The notes under the pieces are model-generated. The model had not been told where the DNA came from. It did no database searches and saw only the letters and a program-made list of their open reading frames with translations. The position numbers and the translations under genes were made by a program. Source: Ruminococcaceae bacterium YAD3003 (GTDB lineage Bacteria; Bacillota; Clostridia; Saccharofermentanales; Saccharofermentanaceae). From it: DNA of 64,000 bases. The stretch covers positions 1 through 64,000 of the forward strand of contig FNPA01000001.1 in the NCBI GenBank assembly GCA_900107185.1, in the 5' to 3' direction. This document shows positions 36,745 through 46,205 of this stretch, piece after piece. Each line of letters begins with the position of its first letter. Position 1 is the first letter of the stretch.

Positions 36745-37098
36745 TTACTCCCCCTTCTTAGCCTTAGAAACCGTATCGATGACCTCACCAGATCTCTTAG
36801 CGATTCTGGACTTTGAGCCGTCCTCGTTTACACGGTAACCAACTCTTGTGGGCTTGCCTGTCTTGGGGTCAACGAGCATAACATTTGATGCATCGATAGA
36901 ACCTTCACGCTCAACAATACCTGAAGGAGCTGTCTGAGTTCTTGCCTTCTGATGCTTCTTGACCATGTTTACGCCTTCAACGTAAACTCTGCCCTTCTTC
37001 TCATCTACCATGAGAACCTTACCTTTAGCGCCCTTGTCCTTGCCGGAAATGACAATGACCTGGTCGTCCTTCTTTACATGAACAGTACTCTTAGCCAT
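36745..37098 (-). CDS. rplX: 50S ribosomal protein L24
   Basis: Has 117 residues with a KOW motif ([29 protein letters not shown]) near the N terminus. L24 initiates large-subunit assembly and lies near the exit tunnel. Slightly longer than the usual 100-105 residues because of a basic C-terminal tail. Confidence 0.97.
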   Translation of the reverse strand: MAKSTVHVKKDDQVIVISGKDKGAKGKVLMVDEKKGRVYVEGVNMVKKHQKARTQTAPSGIVEREGSIDASNVMLVDPKTGKPTRVGYRVNEDGSKSRIAKRSGEVIDTVSKAKKGE

Positions 37099-37110
37099 GT
37101 CTAAACCTCC

Positions 37111-37479
37111 TTAAAGAACTTCCGGAGCGAGAGAAAGGATTTTCATGTAGTCCTTATCTCTTAACTCTCTTGCTATTGGTCCAAAAATACGAGTTCCGCG
37201 GGGATTCTTGTCTTCCTTAATGATGACAGCCGCATTCTCGTCAAACTTAATATAAGAACCGTCGTTACGTCTTACGCCCTGTTTAGAACGTACGACAACA
37301 GCCTTAACAACATCACCCTTCTTGACCATGCCGCCGGGAGCAGCGCTCTTTACGGAGCATACGATAACGTCGCCGATGTTGGCGTACTTTCTCCAAGAGC
37401 CACCCAATACTTTGATGCAGAGAAGCTCTTTTGCTCCGGTGTTGTCGGCAGATCTGAGTCTGGATTCAACCTGAATCAT
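37111..37479 (-). CDS. rplN: 50S ribosomal protein L14
   Basis: Has 122 residues, exactly the usual length, with [19 protein letters not shown] at the start and [20 protein letters not shown] near the end. Forms an intersubunit bridge and binds RsfS. Standard position between rpsQ and rplX. Confidence 0.98.
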   Translation of the reverse strand: MIQVESRLRSADNTGAKELLCIKVLGGSWRKYANIGDVIVCSVKSAAPGGMVKKGDVVKAVVVRSKQGVRRNDGSYIKFDENAAVIIKEDKNPRGTRIFGPIARELRDKDYMKILSLAPEVL

Positions 37480-37503
37480 CTGATATATCCTCCTTTAATC
37501 GCC

Positions 37504-37761
37504 TTACTTAGCCTTCTCAACGACACTTACGAGTCTCCAACGCTTATCCTTGGAAATCGGGCGTGTCTCCATAACCTCAACCTTGTCACCGATGTGAGCA
37601 TCGTTGTTCTCATCGTGTGCCTTAAGCTTGTAGGTTCTCTTCATGATCTTTCCGTAAAGAGGGTGCTTAACGTGCTCTACGACGGAAACTGTGATCGTCT
37701 TATCCATCTTGTCGGATGTAACGAGACCGACTCTGGTTTTTCTTAAATTTCTCTCAGCCAT
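37504..37761 (-). CDS. rpsQ: 30S ribosomal protein S17
   Basis: Has 85 residues with an OB fold; the signatures [26 protein letters not shown] and [18 protein letters not shown] are clear. Primary 16S rRNA binder. It follows rpmC by 14 bp. Confidence 0.98.
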   Translation of the reverse strand: MAERNLRKTRVGLVTSDKMDKTITVSVVEHVKHPLYGKIMKRTYKLKAHDENNDAHIGDKVEVMETRPISKDKRWRLVSVVEKAK

Positions 37762-37775
37762 TTGTCGTCTCCTCC

Positions 37776-37976
37776 TTACTTATTTGCAGCGAGCTGCTTC
37801 TCGCGCTGAATTGTCATTACTCTTGCGATATCACGCTTAACCTGTGCAATCTGAGCAGGATTGTCGAGCTGATTTGTTGCATGCTGGAAGCGGAGCTTGA
37901 AGAGTTCTTCCTTCAAAGAGGCGAGCTCATTTGAAAGCTCTTCGTCAGACATCTTGCGGATTTCTTCAACCTTCAT
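37776..37976 (-). CDS. rpmC: 50S ribosomal protein L29
   Basis: Sixty-six residues forming the two-helix L29 fold ([21 protein letters not shown] and [14 protein letters not shown]). Sits at the tunnel exit where it contacts SRP and trigger factor. The start overlaps the end of rplP by 11 bp. Confidence 0.97.
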   Translation of the reverse strand: MKVEEIRKMSDEELSNELASLKEELFKLRFQHATNQLDNPAQIAQVKRDIARVMTIQREKQLAANK

Positions 37977-38397
37977 TTGCGCTTTCCTCCTTTACCTTTG
38001 CGATAAACTTTGTCTTGCAAGGGAGCTTATGTCCTGCAAGTCTCATTGCTTCTCTTGCCTGTTCCTCAGTAACGCCTGAGATTTCGAAAAGAACTCTACC
38101 CGGCTTAACTACTGCGCACCAGTACTCGTTTGCTGCCTTACCTGAACCCATTCGGACCTGTGCAGGCTTCTTTGATACCGGCTTATCAGGGAAGATCTTA
38201 ATCCATACCTTACCGCCACGCTTGATGTATCTGTTGATTGCGATACGGGCAGCTTCGATCTGATTTGACTTGATCCAGCAGGGTTCAAGTGCCTGAAGAC
38301 CGTAATCACCGTAAGCTACGAAGTTGCCGCGGTGAGCCTGGCCCTTCATACGGCCTCTCTGCTGCTTTCTATACTTTGTTCTCTTAGGAAGTAACAT
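37966..38397 (-). CDS. rplP: 50S ribosomal protein L16
   Basis: Has 143 residues beginning [19 protein letters not shown] and including [29 protein letters not shown]16 lies at the base of the A-site finger. Overlaps rpsC by one base at its start and rpmC by 11 bp at its end, suggesting coupled translation. Confidence 0.98.
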   Translation of the reverse strand: MLLPKRTKYRKQQRGRMKGQAHRGNFVAYGDYGLQALEPCWIKSNQIEAARIAINRYIKRGGKVWIKIFPDKPVSKKPAQVRMGSGKAANEYWCAVVKPGRVLFEISGVTEEQAREAMRLAGHKLPCKTKFIAKVKEESANEG

Positions 38398-39146
38398 TAA
38401 GCTTTTCCTCCTTCAGACTTCTTTGACTGGCTCTTCTGGCCGAAAACCTCACCCTTGTAGATCCAGACTTTTACACCGATGATGCCGTATGTTGTCTTAG
38501 CTTCTGCGAAACCATAGTCAATATCAGCACGGAGTGTCTGAAGCGGGATTGTACCTTCATGATATGTCTCGGATCTTGCGATCTCGGCACCGCCCAAACG
38601 GCCGGAGCACTTTGTCTTGATTCCGAGAACACCAGGCTGCTTCATAGCCATCTGCATTGCTCTCTTCATTGCTCTTCTGAAGCTTGCACGATTCTCAAGC
38701 TGTGAAGCGATGTTCTGAGCAACGAGAACTGCCTCTGTATCACTGTTCTTGATAACTTCGATATCAACAGTGAATGTTCTCTTCTGGTCCTTAGCAACGT
38801 TCTTGTTGAATTCCTTCTCAAGAGCATCCTTAAGAGCCATTCTTCCTGAGCCCTTGTCTCCACCTACGAGTGAAGGACGAGCTGTCTTAACGATTACGTT
38901 GATTCTGTCTGTTCCCTTACGATCGATGATTACCTTGCTTACGCCGGCAACGTTTGTACGGTTCTCGTCAACAGGCTTCTTAGCGTTGCCTCTTGCGATA
39001 GGCTCAACTGCCTTCAATACAAACTCACGGATCTTCTGATCTTCAACAAGACACTCGGAAAAGGTATTCTTGTCGGCATACCAGTGTGAACTCCAGTCAT
39101 CGATAACGCCTACTCTAAGTCCATTCGGGTTAACTTTCTGACCCAT
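38397..39146 (-). CDS. rpsC: 30S ribosomal protein S3
   Basis: Has 249 residues with [14 protein letters not shown] at the start, a KH domain in the N-terminal half and the C-terminal [12 protein letters not shown] segment. About 30 residues longer than typical, partly from an insertion in the N-terminal KH region and a basic tail. Part of the mRNA entry site. Confidence 0.98.
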   Translation of the reverse strand: MGQKVNPNGLRVGVIDDWSSHWYADKNTFSECLVEDQKIREFVLKAVEPIARGNAKKPVDENRTNVAGVSKVIIDRKGTDRINVIVKTARPSLVGGDKGSGRMALKDALEKEFNKNVAKDQKRTFTVDIEVIKNSDTEAVLVAQNIASQLENRASFRRAMKRAMQMAMKQPGVLGIKTKCSGRLGGAEIARSETYHEGTIPLQTLRADIDYGFAEAKTTYGIIGVKVWIYKGEVFGQKSQSKKSEGGKA

Positions 39147-39158
39147 GCTTAAACCTCC

Positions 39159-39635
39159 TTATACCCTTTCCTTGAGAACTACAGTGATGTGACTTGTTCT
39201 CTTCTTGATCGAACTAGCCGAACCTCTTGCTCTGGGGATATATCTCTTGAGCACGGGGCCGGGATTGGAAATGCACTCAGCAACATAAAGCTTGTCTCTT
39301 GAAAGATCGAAGTTGTTGACAGCGTTAGCTTCAGCAGACTTCAAAACCTTAGCGATAACAGGTGATGCTGCCTTAGGTGTATATGTGAGGATTGCATAAG
39401 CATCATCCAAAGACTTACCCTTGATGAGATCAGCAACTACTCTTACCTTACGGGGAGCAATTCTGATGTACTTAGCTGTAGCTGTTCCTCTATCTCTACC
39501 CATTCCGAGGAGCTTTCTCTGCTTCTTAGTAGGAGTGGGGAGCTTGTTAGAAGACTTGGAAGGAGCCGCATAAGCTTCGAGGATCTTCTCGCGGTTCTTC
39601 TCAATATTGTCTCTGCTTAAAATAATCTTTTCCAC
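39159..39635 (-). CDS. rplV: 50S ribosomal protein L22 with N-terminal extension
   Basis: The L22 core begins at about residue 50 ([24 protein letters not shown]) and ends with [16 protein letters not shown]22 lines the peptide exit tunnel. The reading frame starts at a GTG (39635) with a strong AAGGAGG nine bases upstream and gives 158 residues against about 110 usual, so there is a basic N-terminal extension of about 48 residues. The internal ATG before [11 protein letters not shown] lacks a ribosome binding site, which supports the long form. Confidence 0.95.
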   Translation of the reverse strand: MEKIILSRDNIEKNREKILEAYAAPSKSSNKLPTPTKKQRKLLGMGRDRGTATAKYIRIAPRKVRVVADLIKGKSLDDAYAILTYTPKAASPVIAKVLKSAEANAVNNFDLSRDKLYVAECISNPGPVLKRYIPRARGSASSIKKRTSHITVVLKERV

Positions 39636-39652
39636 AGATCTTACCCTCCTTA

Positions 39653-39931
39653 TCAGTTGGAAGCGGACTTTTCATTGCTTGTGTGTCCGCCAAACTTACG
39701 TGTAGGTGCGAATTCGCCGAGCTTGTGTCCTACCATGTCCTCTGTAATGTATACCGGAACATGCTTGTGACCGTCGTAAACAGCAATTGTGTGGCCGACG
39801 AATTCAGGGAAGATCGTAGAAGCTCTAGACCAAGTCTGGATAATCTTTTTGTCGTTGGCTGCATTCAACGCCTCGACCTTCTTCATGAGAGCGTCCTGAA
39901 CGTAAAAGCCCTTTTTGGTTGATCTACTCAT
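39653..39931 (-). CDS. rpsS: 30S ribosomal protein S19
   Basis: Has 92 residues with [19 protein letters not shown] and HNGKKHVPVY-type segment as [27 protein letters not shown]. Located in the small-subunit head near the A site. Standard position between rplB and rplV. Confidence 0.98.
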   Translation of the reverse strand: MSRSTKKGFYVQDALMKKVEALNAANDKKIIQTWSRASTIFPEFVGHTIAVYDGHKHVPVYITEDMVGHKLGEFAPTRKFGGHTSNEKSASN

Positions 39932-39943
39932 TGAACTGCCTCC

Positions 39944-40774
39944 TTATGCCTTTCTAGACTTAACAATATACTTGCTGGACTGCTTCTTCTTATTACGTGT
40001 CTTCTTACCCAATGTAGGAACACCCCAAGGTGTAACAGGGCCGGGGAGACCGATAGGAGACTTACCTTCACCACCGCCGTGAGGGTGATCGTTAGGGTTC
40101 ATTACAACACCTCTAACTGAAGGTCTTACACCAGCATGTCTTGACTTACCAGCTTTACCGAGCTTAACGTTCTCGTGCTCTGCGTTGCCGATAGAACCGA
40201 TCATTGCGCGGCACTTCTCAGGAATCATACGAACTTCGCCGGAAGGAAGACGGATCTGAGCGAAACCATTCTCCTTAGCCATAAGCTGAGCAGAAGCTCC
40301 TGCTGTTCTTACGAGCTGAGCGCCCTTGCCGGGATTCATCTCTACGCAGCAGATAACTGTACCTACCGGGATAGATGAGATGGGAAGAACGTTGCCGTTG
40401 AGGATATCTGCATCCGGACCGCTCTCAACCTTGTGACCTACCTTGAGGCCCTCGGGAGCGAGGATGTATGACTTAACACCATCAACGTATTGGATGAGTG
40501 CTAAGTATGCTGTTCTGTTAGGATCGTACTCGATAGCCTTGACTGTTGCAGGAATTCCTACTCTGTCACGCTTCCAGTCGATAACTCTGAGCTTGGTACG
40601 GTTACCGCCGCCGATATGGCGTACCGTGATGCGACCATAAGAGTTACGGCCGCCAGTCTTCTTCCTTGCCTTAAGAAGGCTCTTCTCCGGGGCCTTCTTT
40701 GTTAACTTGGAATAGTCAGCTATGGCCATTCCACGCACTGCCGGAGAAGTAGGTTTAAATGTTTTTACTGCCAT
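39944..40774 (-). CDS. rplB: 50S ribosomal protein L2
   Basis: Has 276 residues, normal length, with [16 protein letters not shown] at the start, [16 protein letters not shown], and the C-terminal [16 protein letters not shown] that carries the conserved His near the peptidyl transferase centre. Needed for subunit association. Confidence 0.98.
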   Translation of the reverse strand: MAVKTFKPTSPAVRGMAIADYSKLTKKAPEKSLLKARKKTGGRNSYGRITVRHIGGGNRTKLRVIDWKRDRVGIPATVKAIEYDPNRTAYLALIQYVDGVKSYILAPEGLKVGHKVESGPDADILNGNVLPISSIPVGTVICCVEMNPGKGAQLVRTAGASAQLMAKENGFAQIRLPSGEVRMIPEKCRAMIGSIGNAEHENVKLGKAGKSRHAGVRPSVRGVVMNPNDHPHGGGEGKSPIGLPGPVTPWGVPTLGKKTRNKKKQSSKYIVKSRKA

Positions 40775-40796
40775 TTTTTATCTCTCCTTGATTACA

Positions 40797-41150
40797 TTAC
40801 TGACCAAAACCGAATTCTTCGATTGACGTCTTGTTCTTAGCACCAGTCTTAACTGCCTTACCGCCCTTGCCGAGGTATGTACCCTCAACAGAATCTGTAG
40901 CGATAGTAACTACTGCCTTCTTGTAAGCAGCTGTCTTACCGGGCTTGTTTCTAAGTCTCTTTACCTTACCGTCAAAGTTAGCAACGTTAACGGAAACAAC
41001 CTTTACACCGAAGAGCTTCTCAGCTGCTGCCTTGATCTCAGGCTTTTCAGCGTCAGGTGCAACTACGAAAGTGTACTTGCCCTCTTCTGTGATAGCCATC
41101 GTCTTCTCTGTGATGATGGGCTTAATGATTACATCATAGGGTGACTTCAT
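40797..41150 (-). CDS. rplW: 50S ribosomal protein L23
   Basis: Has 117 residues with MKSPYDVIIKPIITEKTM and FGVKVVSVNVANFDGKVKR. L23 is the docking site for SRP and trigger factor at the tunnel exit. About 18 residues longer than usual at the C terminus (GAKNKTSIEEFGFGQ). Its start overlaps the rplD stop by one base. Confidence 0.97.
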   Translation of the reverse strand: MKSPYDVIIKPIITEKTMAITEEGKYTFVVAPDAEKPEIKAAAEKLFGVKVVSVNVANFDGKVKRLRNKPGKTAAYKKAVVTIATDSVEGTYLGKGGKAVKTGAKNKTSIEEFGFGQ

Positions 41151-41773
41151 TACTTGTACACCTCCTCGATCTTCTCAACTGCAGCCTTAGTAGCTACGAG
41201 GCTGTCATACTTGAGGATGTCCATAACATTGATCGTGTTAACGAGTGCTGTCTTAACATCCTTGATGTTTCTAGCAGAAAGCTCTGCATTCTTATTAATT
41301 CCCTCGAGAACGATGAGTGAAGAATTGCCAGCACCGATAGCCTTAAGAGCCTTAGCAACTGTAGCTGTCTTAACTTCATCAAGATCCATATTCTCGAGAA
41401 CGATCAACTTCTGATCAGCAACCTTTGAAGAGAGAGCAGACTTAAGAGCAAGTCTCTTAACCTTCTTAGGTACTGTGTAGCTGTATGATCTGGGTGTAGG
41501 TCCAAAGATGATTCCGCCGCCTACATACTGTGCGGAACGTGTTGAACCATGACGAGCGCGGCCTGTACCCTTCTGTCTGTAAGGTCTCTTACCACCACCG
41601 GATACTTCGCTTCTTGTCTTTGTCTTCTGTGTGCCCTGTCTTCTGTTTGCAAGCTGATTTCTAACTACTGTAGACATTGCAACTTCGTTGGGCTCAATGC
41701 CGAAAATCTCATCGGAAAGCTCGATGGAACCCTTAACGGCACCTGTCAAATCTTTAACATCAATTTTAGCCAT
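41150..41773 (-). CDS. rplD: 50S ribosomal protein L4
   Basis: Has 207 residues with the tunnel loop QGTQKTKTRSEVSGGGKRPYRQKGTGRARHG-like region and the C-terminal fold. In E. coli L4 represses the S10 operon by acting on the rpsJ leader; the structured leader upstream of rpsJ here makes similar control worth considering, though mechanisms differ in Firmicutes. Confidence 0.97.
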   Translation of the reverse strand: MAKIDVKDLTGAVKGSIELSDEIFGIEPNEVAMSTVVRNQLANRRQGTQKTKTRSEVSGGGKRPYRQKGTGRARHGSTRSAQYVGGGIIFGPTPRSYSYTVPKKVKRLALKSALSSKVADQKLIVLENMDLDEVKTATVAKALKAIGAGNSSLIVLEGINKNAELSARNIKDVKTALVNTINVMDILKYDSLVATKAAVEKIEEVYK

Positions 41774-41790
41774 TTTTGTGTTCCTCCGTC

Positions 41791-42417
41791 TTATGCCTTA
41801 ACAGTATTCTGTACTGTTACGATTCCGCCCTTAGGTCCGGGAATAGCTCCTCTGATTACGAGGATTCCTCTCTCTCCGTCAACCATGACAACGCTAAGGT
41901 TCTGTACTGTGCAGTTAACTGCACCCATATGTCCAGGCATCTTCTTACCAGGTACAACTCTACCGGGTGTAGAAGTAGCGCCCATTGAACCGACTCTTCT
42001 GTGATACATTGAGCCGTGGCCTGAAGGACCACCCTTCTGTCCGTGACGCTTGATGTTACCCTGGAAGCCCTTACCCTTGGATACGCCGCTAACGTCAACC
42101 TTGTCGCCGACTGCGAACATATCGGATACCTTGATTTCCTGTCCGAGGCTGTACTCCTCATCAGGTGTGAACTCGCGGATAATTCTCTTAGGCTCAACGT
42201 CAGCCTTCTTGAACTGTCCTGCATCAGGCTTGTTTACAAGCTTTGCTCTGATGGATCCTGTGCCTACTTTGCAGGCCTTGTATCCGTCAGTTTCTACCGT
42301 CTTGTTCTGGAGCACGTACATAGGCTCGCAGCTTATAACGGTTGCCGGAATAACGTTACCGTTGTCATCGAACAACTGTGTCATGCCGGACTTTCTGCCA
42401 ATGATGAATTTCGTCAT
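41791..42417 (-). CDS. rplC: 50S ribosomal protein L3
   Basis: Has 208 residues with MTKFIIGRKSGMTQLFDDNG and the central GVSKGKGFQGNIKRHGQKGGPSGHGS loop that reaches the peptidyl transferase centre. It is separated from rpsJ by a 108-bp gap with a possible hairpin. AGGAGGAAAG precedes the ATG. Confidence 0.98.
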   Translation of the reverse strand: MTKFIIGRKSGMTQLFDDNGNVIPATVISCEPMYVLQNKTVETDGYKACKVGTGSIRAKLVNKPDAGQFKKADVEPKRIIREFTPDEEYSLGQEIKVSDMFAVGDKVDVSGVSKGKGFQGNIKRHGQKGGPSGHGSMYHRRVGSMGATSTPGRVVPGKKMPGHMGAVNCTVQNLSVVMVDGERGILVIRGAIPGPKGGIVTVQNTVKA

Positions 42418-42525
42418 AAAGTTCTTTCCTCCTATTTAGGTTATTGGTTCAACGGTTTCCCGAAGAACGTGACCTCGGCGATTAAGGCTTGGCGTTCCTT
42501 AATGCCGATTAAGCCACAAGCGTTC
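42418..42525 (-). promoter_or_regulatory. Structured gap between rpsJ and rplC
   Basis: On the minus strand GGCTT-AATC-GGC can pair with GCC-AAGCC across ATTAAGGAAC, and the element CTTAATCG occurs twice (CTTAATCGGC and CTTAATCGCC). No T run follows, so it is not a terminator. It could be a control site for the downstream genes or a processing site; this is only a structural observation. Confidence 0.3.
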
Positions 42526-42843
42526 TTATTTGATCTTTACTTCAATAGAAACGCCTGCAGGCATGTCAAGCTTGCCAATGTCATCCATCGTCTGTGAAGA
42601 CGGTGTATAGACGTCGATGATTCTCTTGTGTGTTCTCTGCTCGAACTGCTCACGAGAATCCTTGTTTACGTGAGGTGAACGAAGGATCGTAACTACCTCT
42701 TTCTCTGTAGGGAGCGGGATAGGGCCTGAGAAGCTTGCATCGTCACGAGCAAGTGCATCTACGATAAGCTTTGCGCTCTCGTCGAGAATCTTGTGATCAT
42801 AAGCCTTGAGCTTAATTCTGACCATTGTTGTCTTTGTTGCCAT
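42526..42843 (-). CDS. rpsJ: 30S ribosomal protein S10
   Basis: Has 105 residues with [17 protein letters not shown] and [25 protein letters not shown], typical of S10/NusE, which also takes part in transcription antitermination. It is the first gene of the S10-spc operon. The start ATG follows GGAGG (AAAGGAGGCCACTCAAATGG). Confidence 0.98.
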   Translation of the reverse strand: MATKTTMVRIKLKAYDHKILDESAKLIVDALARDDASFSGPIPLPTEKEVVTILRSPHVNKDSREQFEQRTHKRIIDVYTPSSQTMDDIGKLDMPAGVSIEVKIK

Positions 42844-43164
42844 TTGAGTGGCCTCCTTTATATAAGCTGTATTTTTATTATCTCAACCCTGTCGGGAGTG
42901 TCTTCGCTTTCCATTCAAAAACCCAGACTATCCAGTTACCACCTGCAAGGCGGCACTTTGGTTCTCTGGGCAGTAAATACTGCTTGCGACCCTCCGGACT
43001 ATAGGTCCCGAGACGGCATCGGATCGTGTCCTTTGCCTTCGGCTCCTTCGAAGTTCCCCGCCTCGTAAGTCTCGCGCAGCTGCGCCTTACCTCGCGGCAA
43101 TCTCCGTTATCAAAGCCTTATCACTCGTGTTTTAGGACAGAATACGCCCTAAATAGACGCGTGC
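42844..43164 (-). promoter_or_regulatory. Long structured leader of the S10 operon
   Basis: About 320 nt lie between the predicted transcription start and rpsJ with no gene in either strand. The RNA is unusually GC-rich for the window and rich in short hairpins: GGCGCAGCTGCGC, GCCGAAGGC, GGGACCTATAGTCC and CAGTATTTACTG. It ends in a hairpin with a T run (42917-42970). It does not match RNase P RNA, tmRNA or 6S RNA by eye. Control of ribosomal protein synthesis by attenuation is the natural reading. Confidence 0.65.
42917..42970 (-). terminator. Terminator-like hairpin in the S10 leader
   Basis: On the minus strand CCCAGA and TCTGGG close a roughly 54-nt element with an inner GCCGCC-TTGCA-GGTGGT stem, directly followed by GTTTTTG. 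It stands about 75 nt before rpsJ, so it must be bypassed for operon expression, which makes it a candidate attenuator. Confidence 0.6.
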
Positions 43165-43171
43165 AAACGGT

Positions 43172-43200
43172 ATTCTACTATCATCTATTGGGATTTGCAA
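43172..43200 (-). promoter_or_regulatory. Promoter of the S10-spc operon
   Basis: TTGCAA (43195-43200) and TAGAAT (43172-43177) with a 17-bp spacer on the minus strand, predicted start near 43164. The region upstream is rich in T tracts on the plus strand, which would help RNA polymerase binding. Confidence 0.75.
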
Positions 43201-43236
43201 GTACTTTTTTGACTTTTTTCACTCTATTTCGGGCTT

Positions 43237-44142
43237 TTAGTCATTTTTGAGCTCAGAAGGCTCGAAAACATACTTACTATTGCAGAATCTGCATACAGTT
43301 TCAATAGGTTTGCCATCTTTTGTGATCTCTTCGATATCACTCTTACCGAGTGCCGCAAGACCGGACAGCATCCTCTCCCTGCTGCAATTGCACTTAAATT
43401 CAACTTCCTGGCCATCTAAATATTTGAGGTCAGGATCGCCCATAAACAGATCGATTATCTGGGCAGGAGTAAAACCTTCACTGAAAAGGAATGAGATCTC
43501 GGGGAATCCTGCCGCCCTTTTTTCGAGATAAGAGATCTCTTCTTCGCCGGCACCGGGAAGGAGCTGGACCATAAGACCGCCCGCTTCACTTACACGGCCG
43601 CCTTCTATAAGGACACCAAGAGATACTATTGATTTTGTCTGTTCTGATTTAGCCAGATAATATGCAAAATCTTCTGCAATCTCACCTGATACCAGTTCGG
43701 ATACTCCGACGTAAGGCTCCTTGAGGCCGATATCTCTTACAACCGTAAGACTTCCCTTGCCTACTGCCGCACCGACATTTATCTTGCCGGGTCTGTGGTA
43801 TTCGGTAGGAACCACTGCTTCGATCGGATATGCCCTGACCTTAAAACCAAAATCAGTAACGCATGTCATACCTTCCATGGGGCCGTCACCTTTGATGATG
43901 GTAGTCTGGGTATCGGTTTTATTCTTCATCGATTCGGAAATAAGAAGAGAACCCGTCATGAAACGGCCCAGCGCAGCTGTTGCTGCAGGAGACATCTGGT
44001 GCATGACTCTGGCGGTCTCACAAACTGCCGTTGTTCTCACGCAAAGACACTTAACAAGACCTCCGAGGCCTTCGGCCCTTACAATATGGTCTTTCTTTAA
44101 ATCTTCCGGTGCGCCCGGTACGTGATACGGATTGTCTGACAT
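43237..44142 (-). CDS. hslO: Redox-regulated chaperone Hsp33
   Basis: Has 301 residues. The C-terminal redox switch has the CxC and CxxC pairs (CNCSRERM and CRFCNSKY) that bind zinc when reduced and form disulfides on oxidation, turning the cytoplasmic holdase on. The N-terminal substrate-binding domain shows the family's GDGPMEGMTCVTDFGFKVRAY segment. It follows the methyltransferase gene by 20 bp and probably shares the ftsEX transcript. It ends about 35 bp from the S10 promoter region without a clear terminator. Confidence 0.97.
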   Translation of the reverse strand: MSDNPYHVPGAPEDLKKDHIVRAEGLGGLVKCLCVRTTAVCETARVMHQMSPAATAALGRFMTGSLLISESMKNKTDTQTTIIKGDGPMEGMTCVTDFGFKVRAYPIEAVVPTEYHRPGKINVGAAVGKGSLTVVRDIGLKEPYVGVSELVSGEIAEDFAYYLAKSEQTKSIVSLGVLIEGGRVSEAGGLMVQLLPGAGEEEISYLEKRAAGFPEISFLFSEGFTPAQIIDLFMGDPDLKYLDGQEVEFKCNCSRERMLSGLAALGKSDIEEITKDGKPIETVCRFCNSKYVFEPSELKND

Positions 44143-44162
44143 AGTTATTTCCTTATATATAT

Positions 44163-44906
44163 TTATTTACCGAATACATAGAATATGCGTTCGTCGGATT
44201 CAGACGGCTGTTCACTGTTAAGGTCACCGAACATTGCCAGAGTCTTAAGACCGGCCTTGATTGCCATAGCCTCTATCTCTTCAGGATAGTAGCATCTAGC
44301 GGTGAGTTCGCCGTCGTATCTCTCGTAAAGATAATCTTCGCACAGCTCGAAAAGTGTCAGCTCCGCATGATTGATCTTCTCTTCCTTATCGTAATGATTC
44401 ACCCAGAGGAGTGTGAAATCATCATAGTCTTCATAGAACACATTATCACCCAATGTCTTCTCGAAATGTTTTCTGGTTGTGGCATCAAGGATAAAAACTC
44501 CGCCTTCATCAAGGAGGTCTGATACCGAAGTAAACATTTTCGCGAGGTCATCAGGATCAAGAATGTGGCCGATAGTATCCATGGTTGAAATAAAACAACC
44601 GCAGGAATCACCTTCATAAGAAGTGATGTCGGCGCAAAGCCAGGTTACTGTACCTGTCTCATCTCCGGATGATGCTATCGCAAGCATATCAGGAGACAGA
44701 TCCACACCTGTTACCTTCAATCCTTTGGATGCGAGGAAGTTTGTGATAACACCCGTTCCACAACCAAGGTCTGTAACGGCAGGATCAGATACTTTACAGA
44801 ATTCTGTGATCAGTCCGTAGATATAAGGTCCCCAGCTGCCAGAATCGCTGTTCATCTGGAGATCATCGTAATGACCGGCAAGTATGTCGTAGAAACTGTC
44901 GTCCAT
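44163..44906 (-). CDS. Class I SAM-dependent methyltransferase
   Basis: A 247-residue protein starting MDDSFYDILAGHYDDLQ. SAM-binding motif I is VTDLGCGTGVITNFL with the acidic residue of motif II in GVDLSPDML. The substrate cannot be read from sequence; small-molecule methyltransferases of this type are common. The start at 44906 is chosen because it lies 7 bp after the upstream stop codon and before the conserved region; no strong ribosome binding site is seen, so coupling to the M23 gene is likely. Confidence 0.88.
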   Translation of the reverse strand: MDDSFYDILAGHYDDLQMNSDSGSWGPYIYGLITEFCKVSDPAVTDLGCGTGVITNFLASKGLKVTGVDLSPDMLAIASSGDETGTVTWLCADITSYEGDSCGCFISTMDTIGHILDPDDLAKMFTSVSDLLDEGGVFILDATTRKHFEKTLGDNVFYEDYDDFTLLWVNHYDKEEKINHAELTLFELCEDYLYERYDGELTARCYYPEEIEAMAIKAGLKTLAMFGDLNSEQPSESDERIFYVFGK

Positions 44907-44913
44907 AAGAATC

Positions 44914-46197
44914 TTACGGGAGATAGTCCAACGGATTCTTCTTCTCACCGTACAGACGGACCTCAAAGTGGAGGTGTGCGCCTGTTGATGTTCCCGTACT
45001 TCCGACTTCGCCGATAGACTGTCCGGCACTTACATACTGTCCGTCGTATACATAGATGTCTCTGGCGTGTCCGTAGAGAGTTGAATAACCGTTGCCGTGG
45101 TCGATAACACAATAGTTACCATAACCGGAACCGCCCTTGTTCTGACCTTCAACAGGTTCCGATACAAGAATAACCGTACCCGAGGCAGCGGCCATTATCG
45201 TATCACCGTATCCTGCTCCGATATCGATACCGGAGTGGAACTTCGTGGTACCGTAAACAGGGTGTGTTCTGTATCCGAAGTAAGATGTGATGCTGTGGTT
45301 GTAAGTAGGCCAGCTGAAAGATACGCCACCTGTTGTTCTGGAAGCTGTTCTGTGCTCTCTGTCATACTGCTCCTGAAGTTTCTTGATCTCAGCATCAAGT
45401 TCATCAGCGTATGCTTCGAGCTCGTCTTCTCTGGCTTCCCATGAATCGATATCAGTATTTACATCATCAAGTGTAGCTTCTGTCGTGCCGATAAGAGCCT
45501 CGAGTTCTTCTAACTGTCTCTGCTTCTCATCTGCGATCGCCTGCATCTCTTCAGCGTGCTGGAGTTTGATCTCAGCCTGGAGTTCAGCATCGTCCAAAGC
45601 TATCTTGAGCATATCAATTGCCTGCGCATCAGCGTCGGCAATGAGAGTGATCAATTCCATGTTGGTAAAGAAACCTGCAATGCTGTCAGATTCAAGGAGG
45701 ACTTCAAGAGTCGACTTGTTCTGATATTCAAACATTACAGTGATTCTGTTTGTGAAAAGTTCCTGCTGCTTCTCAAGATTTTCCTGAGCTTCAATGAACT
45801 CATCCAGAGCTTTTGCCTTCTCATCGAGGGCAGCAACTAACTGTGAATATATGATCGCATACTGTGCTTTCTGCGCTTCGTTTGCGGCATTAAGTCTGTC
45901 GAGCTCTCCTGTGAGATGATCCTTCTGGTCATTAAGCTGGTCAACCATATCGCCGGCTTTTTCAGCCTCTGCTCTGGCTTCATCTCTCTTTCGCTTTGCA
46001 TCTTCAATATCTTCTTTTGTAACTGCGTTGGTAATAATCGGAATGCCTCCGACAGCGATTACTTTTTTAGAAGACAGCCATGAGCTGGAAGCCGTAGCAA
46101 GAATGCAGACGAGAAAAGCGACACAAAACATCGCGAGTTTACGGAGTATTATGGATCTCTTATTGTCACTTCTAACTGAAGTTTCTTTCTGTTCCAT
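44914..46197 (-). CDS. EnvC-like murein hydrolase activator, M23 (LytM) domain
   Basis: A 427-residue protein: short cytoplasmic N terminus, membrane anchor or signal (17-40), a long coiled coil (about 60-300) and a C-terminal LytM domain with HSGIDIGAG, STLYGHA and HLHFEV, which contain the zinc ligands of an active M23 peptidase. It follows ftsX with an 8-bp gap, so it is the probable extracellular partner through which FtsEX controls cell wall hydrolysis, as with EnvC or PcsB. ATG at 46197 with GAGG upstream is preferred to a longer start. Confidence 0.93.
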   Translation of the reverse strand: MEQKETSVRSDNKRSIILRKLAMFCVAFLVCILATASSSWLSSKKVIAVGGIPIITNAVTKEDIEDAKRKRDEARAEAEKAGDMVDQLNDQKDHLTGELDRLNAANEAQKAQYAIIYSQLVAALDEKAKALDEFIEAQENLEKQQELFTNRITVMFEYQNKSTLEVLLESDSIAGFFTNMELITLIADADAQAIDMLKIALDDAELQAEIKLQHAEEMQAIADEKQRQLEELEALIGTTEATLDDVNTDIDSWEAREDELEAYADELDAEIKKLQEQYDREHRTASRTTGGVSFSWPTYNHSITSYFGYRTHPVYGTTKFHSGIDIGAGYGDTIMAAASGTVILVSEPVEGQNKGGSGYGNYCVIDHGNGYSTLYGHARDIYVYDGQYVSAGQSIGEVGSTGTSTGAHLHFEVRLYGEKKNPLDYLP

Positions 46198-46205
46198 ATC
46201 AGGCC

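Noticed and set aside
42844..43164. RNase P RNA, tmRNA or 6S RNA in the GC-rich stretch before rpsJ
   Set aside because: The conserved cores (GAGGAAAGTCC, the tmRNA ends, the 6S open-bubble layout) are absent, and the position fits an operon leader.
42793..43250. Short plus-strand frames opposite the S10 leader
   Set aside because: They are antisense to the leader and promoter, have no initiation signals and look like no known protein.
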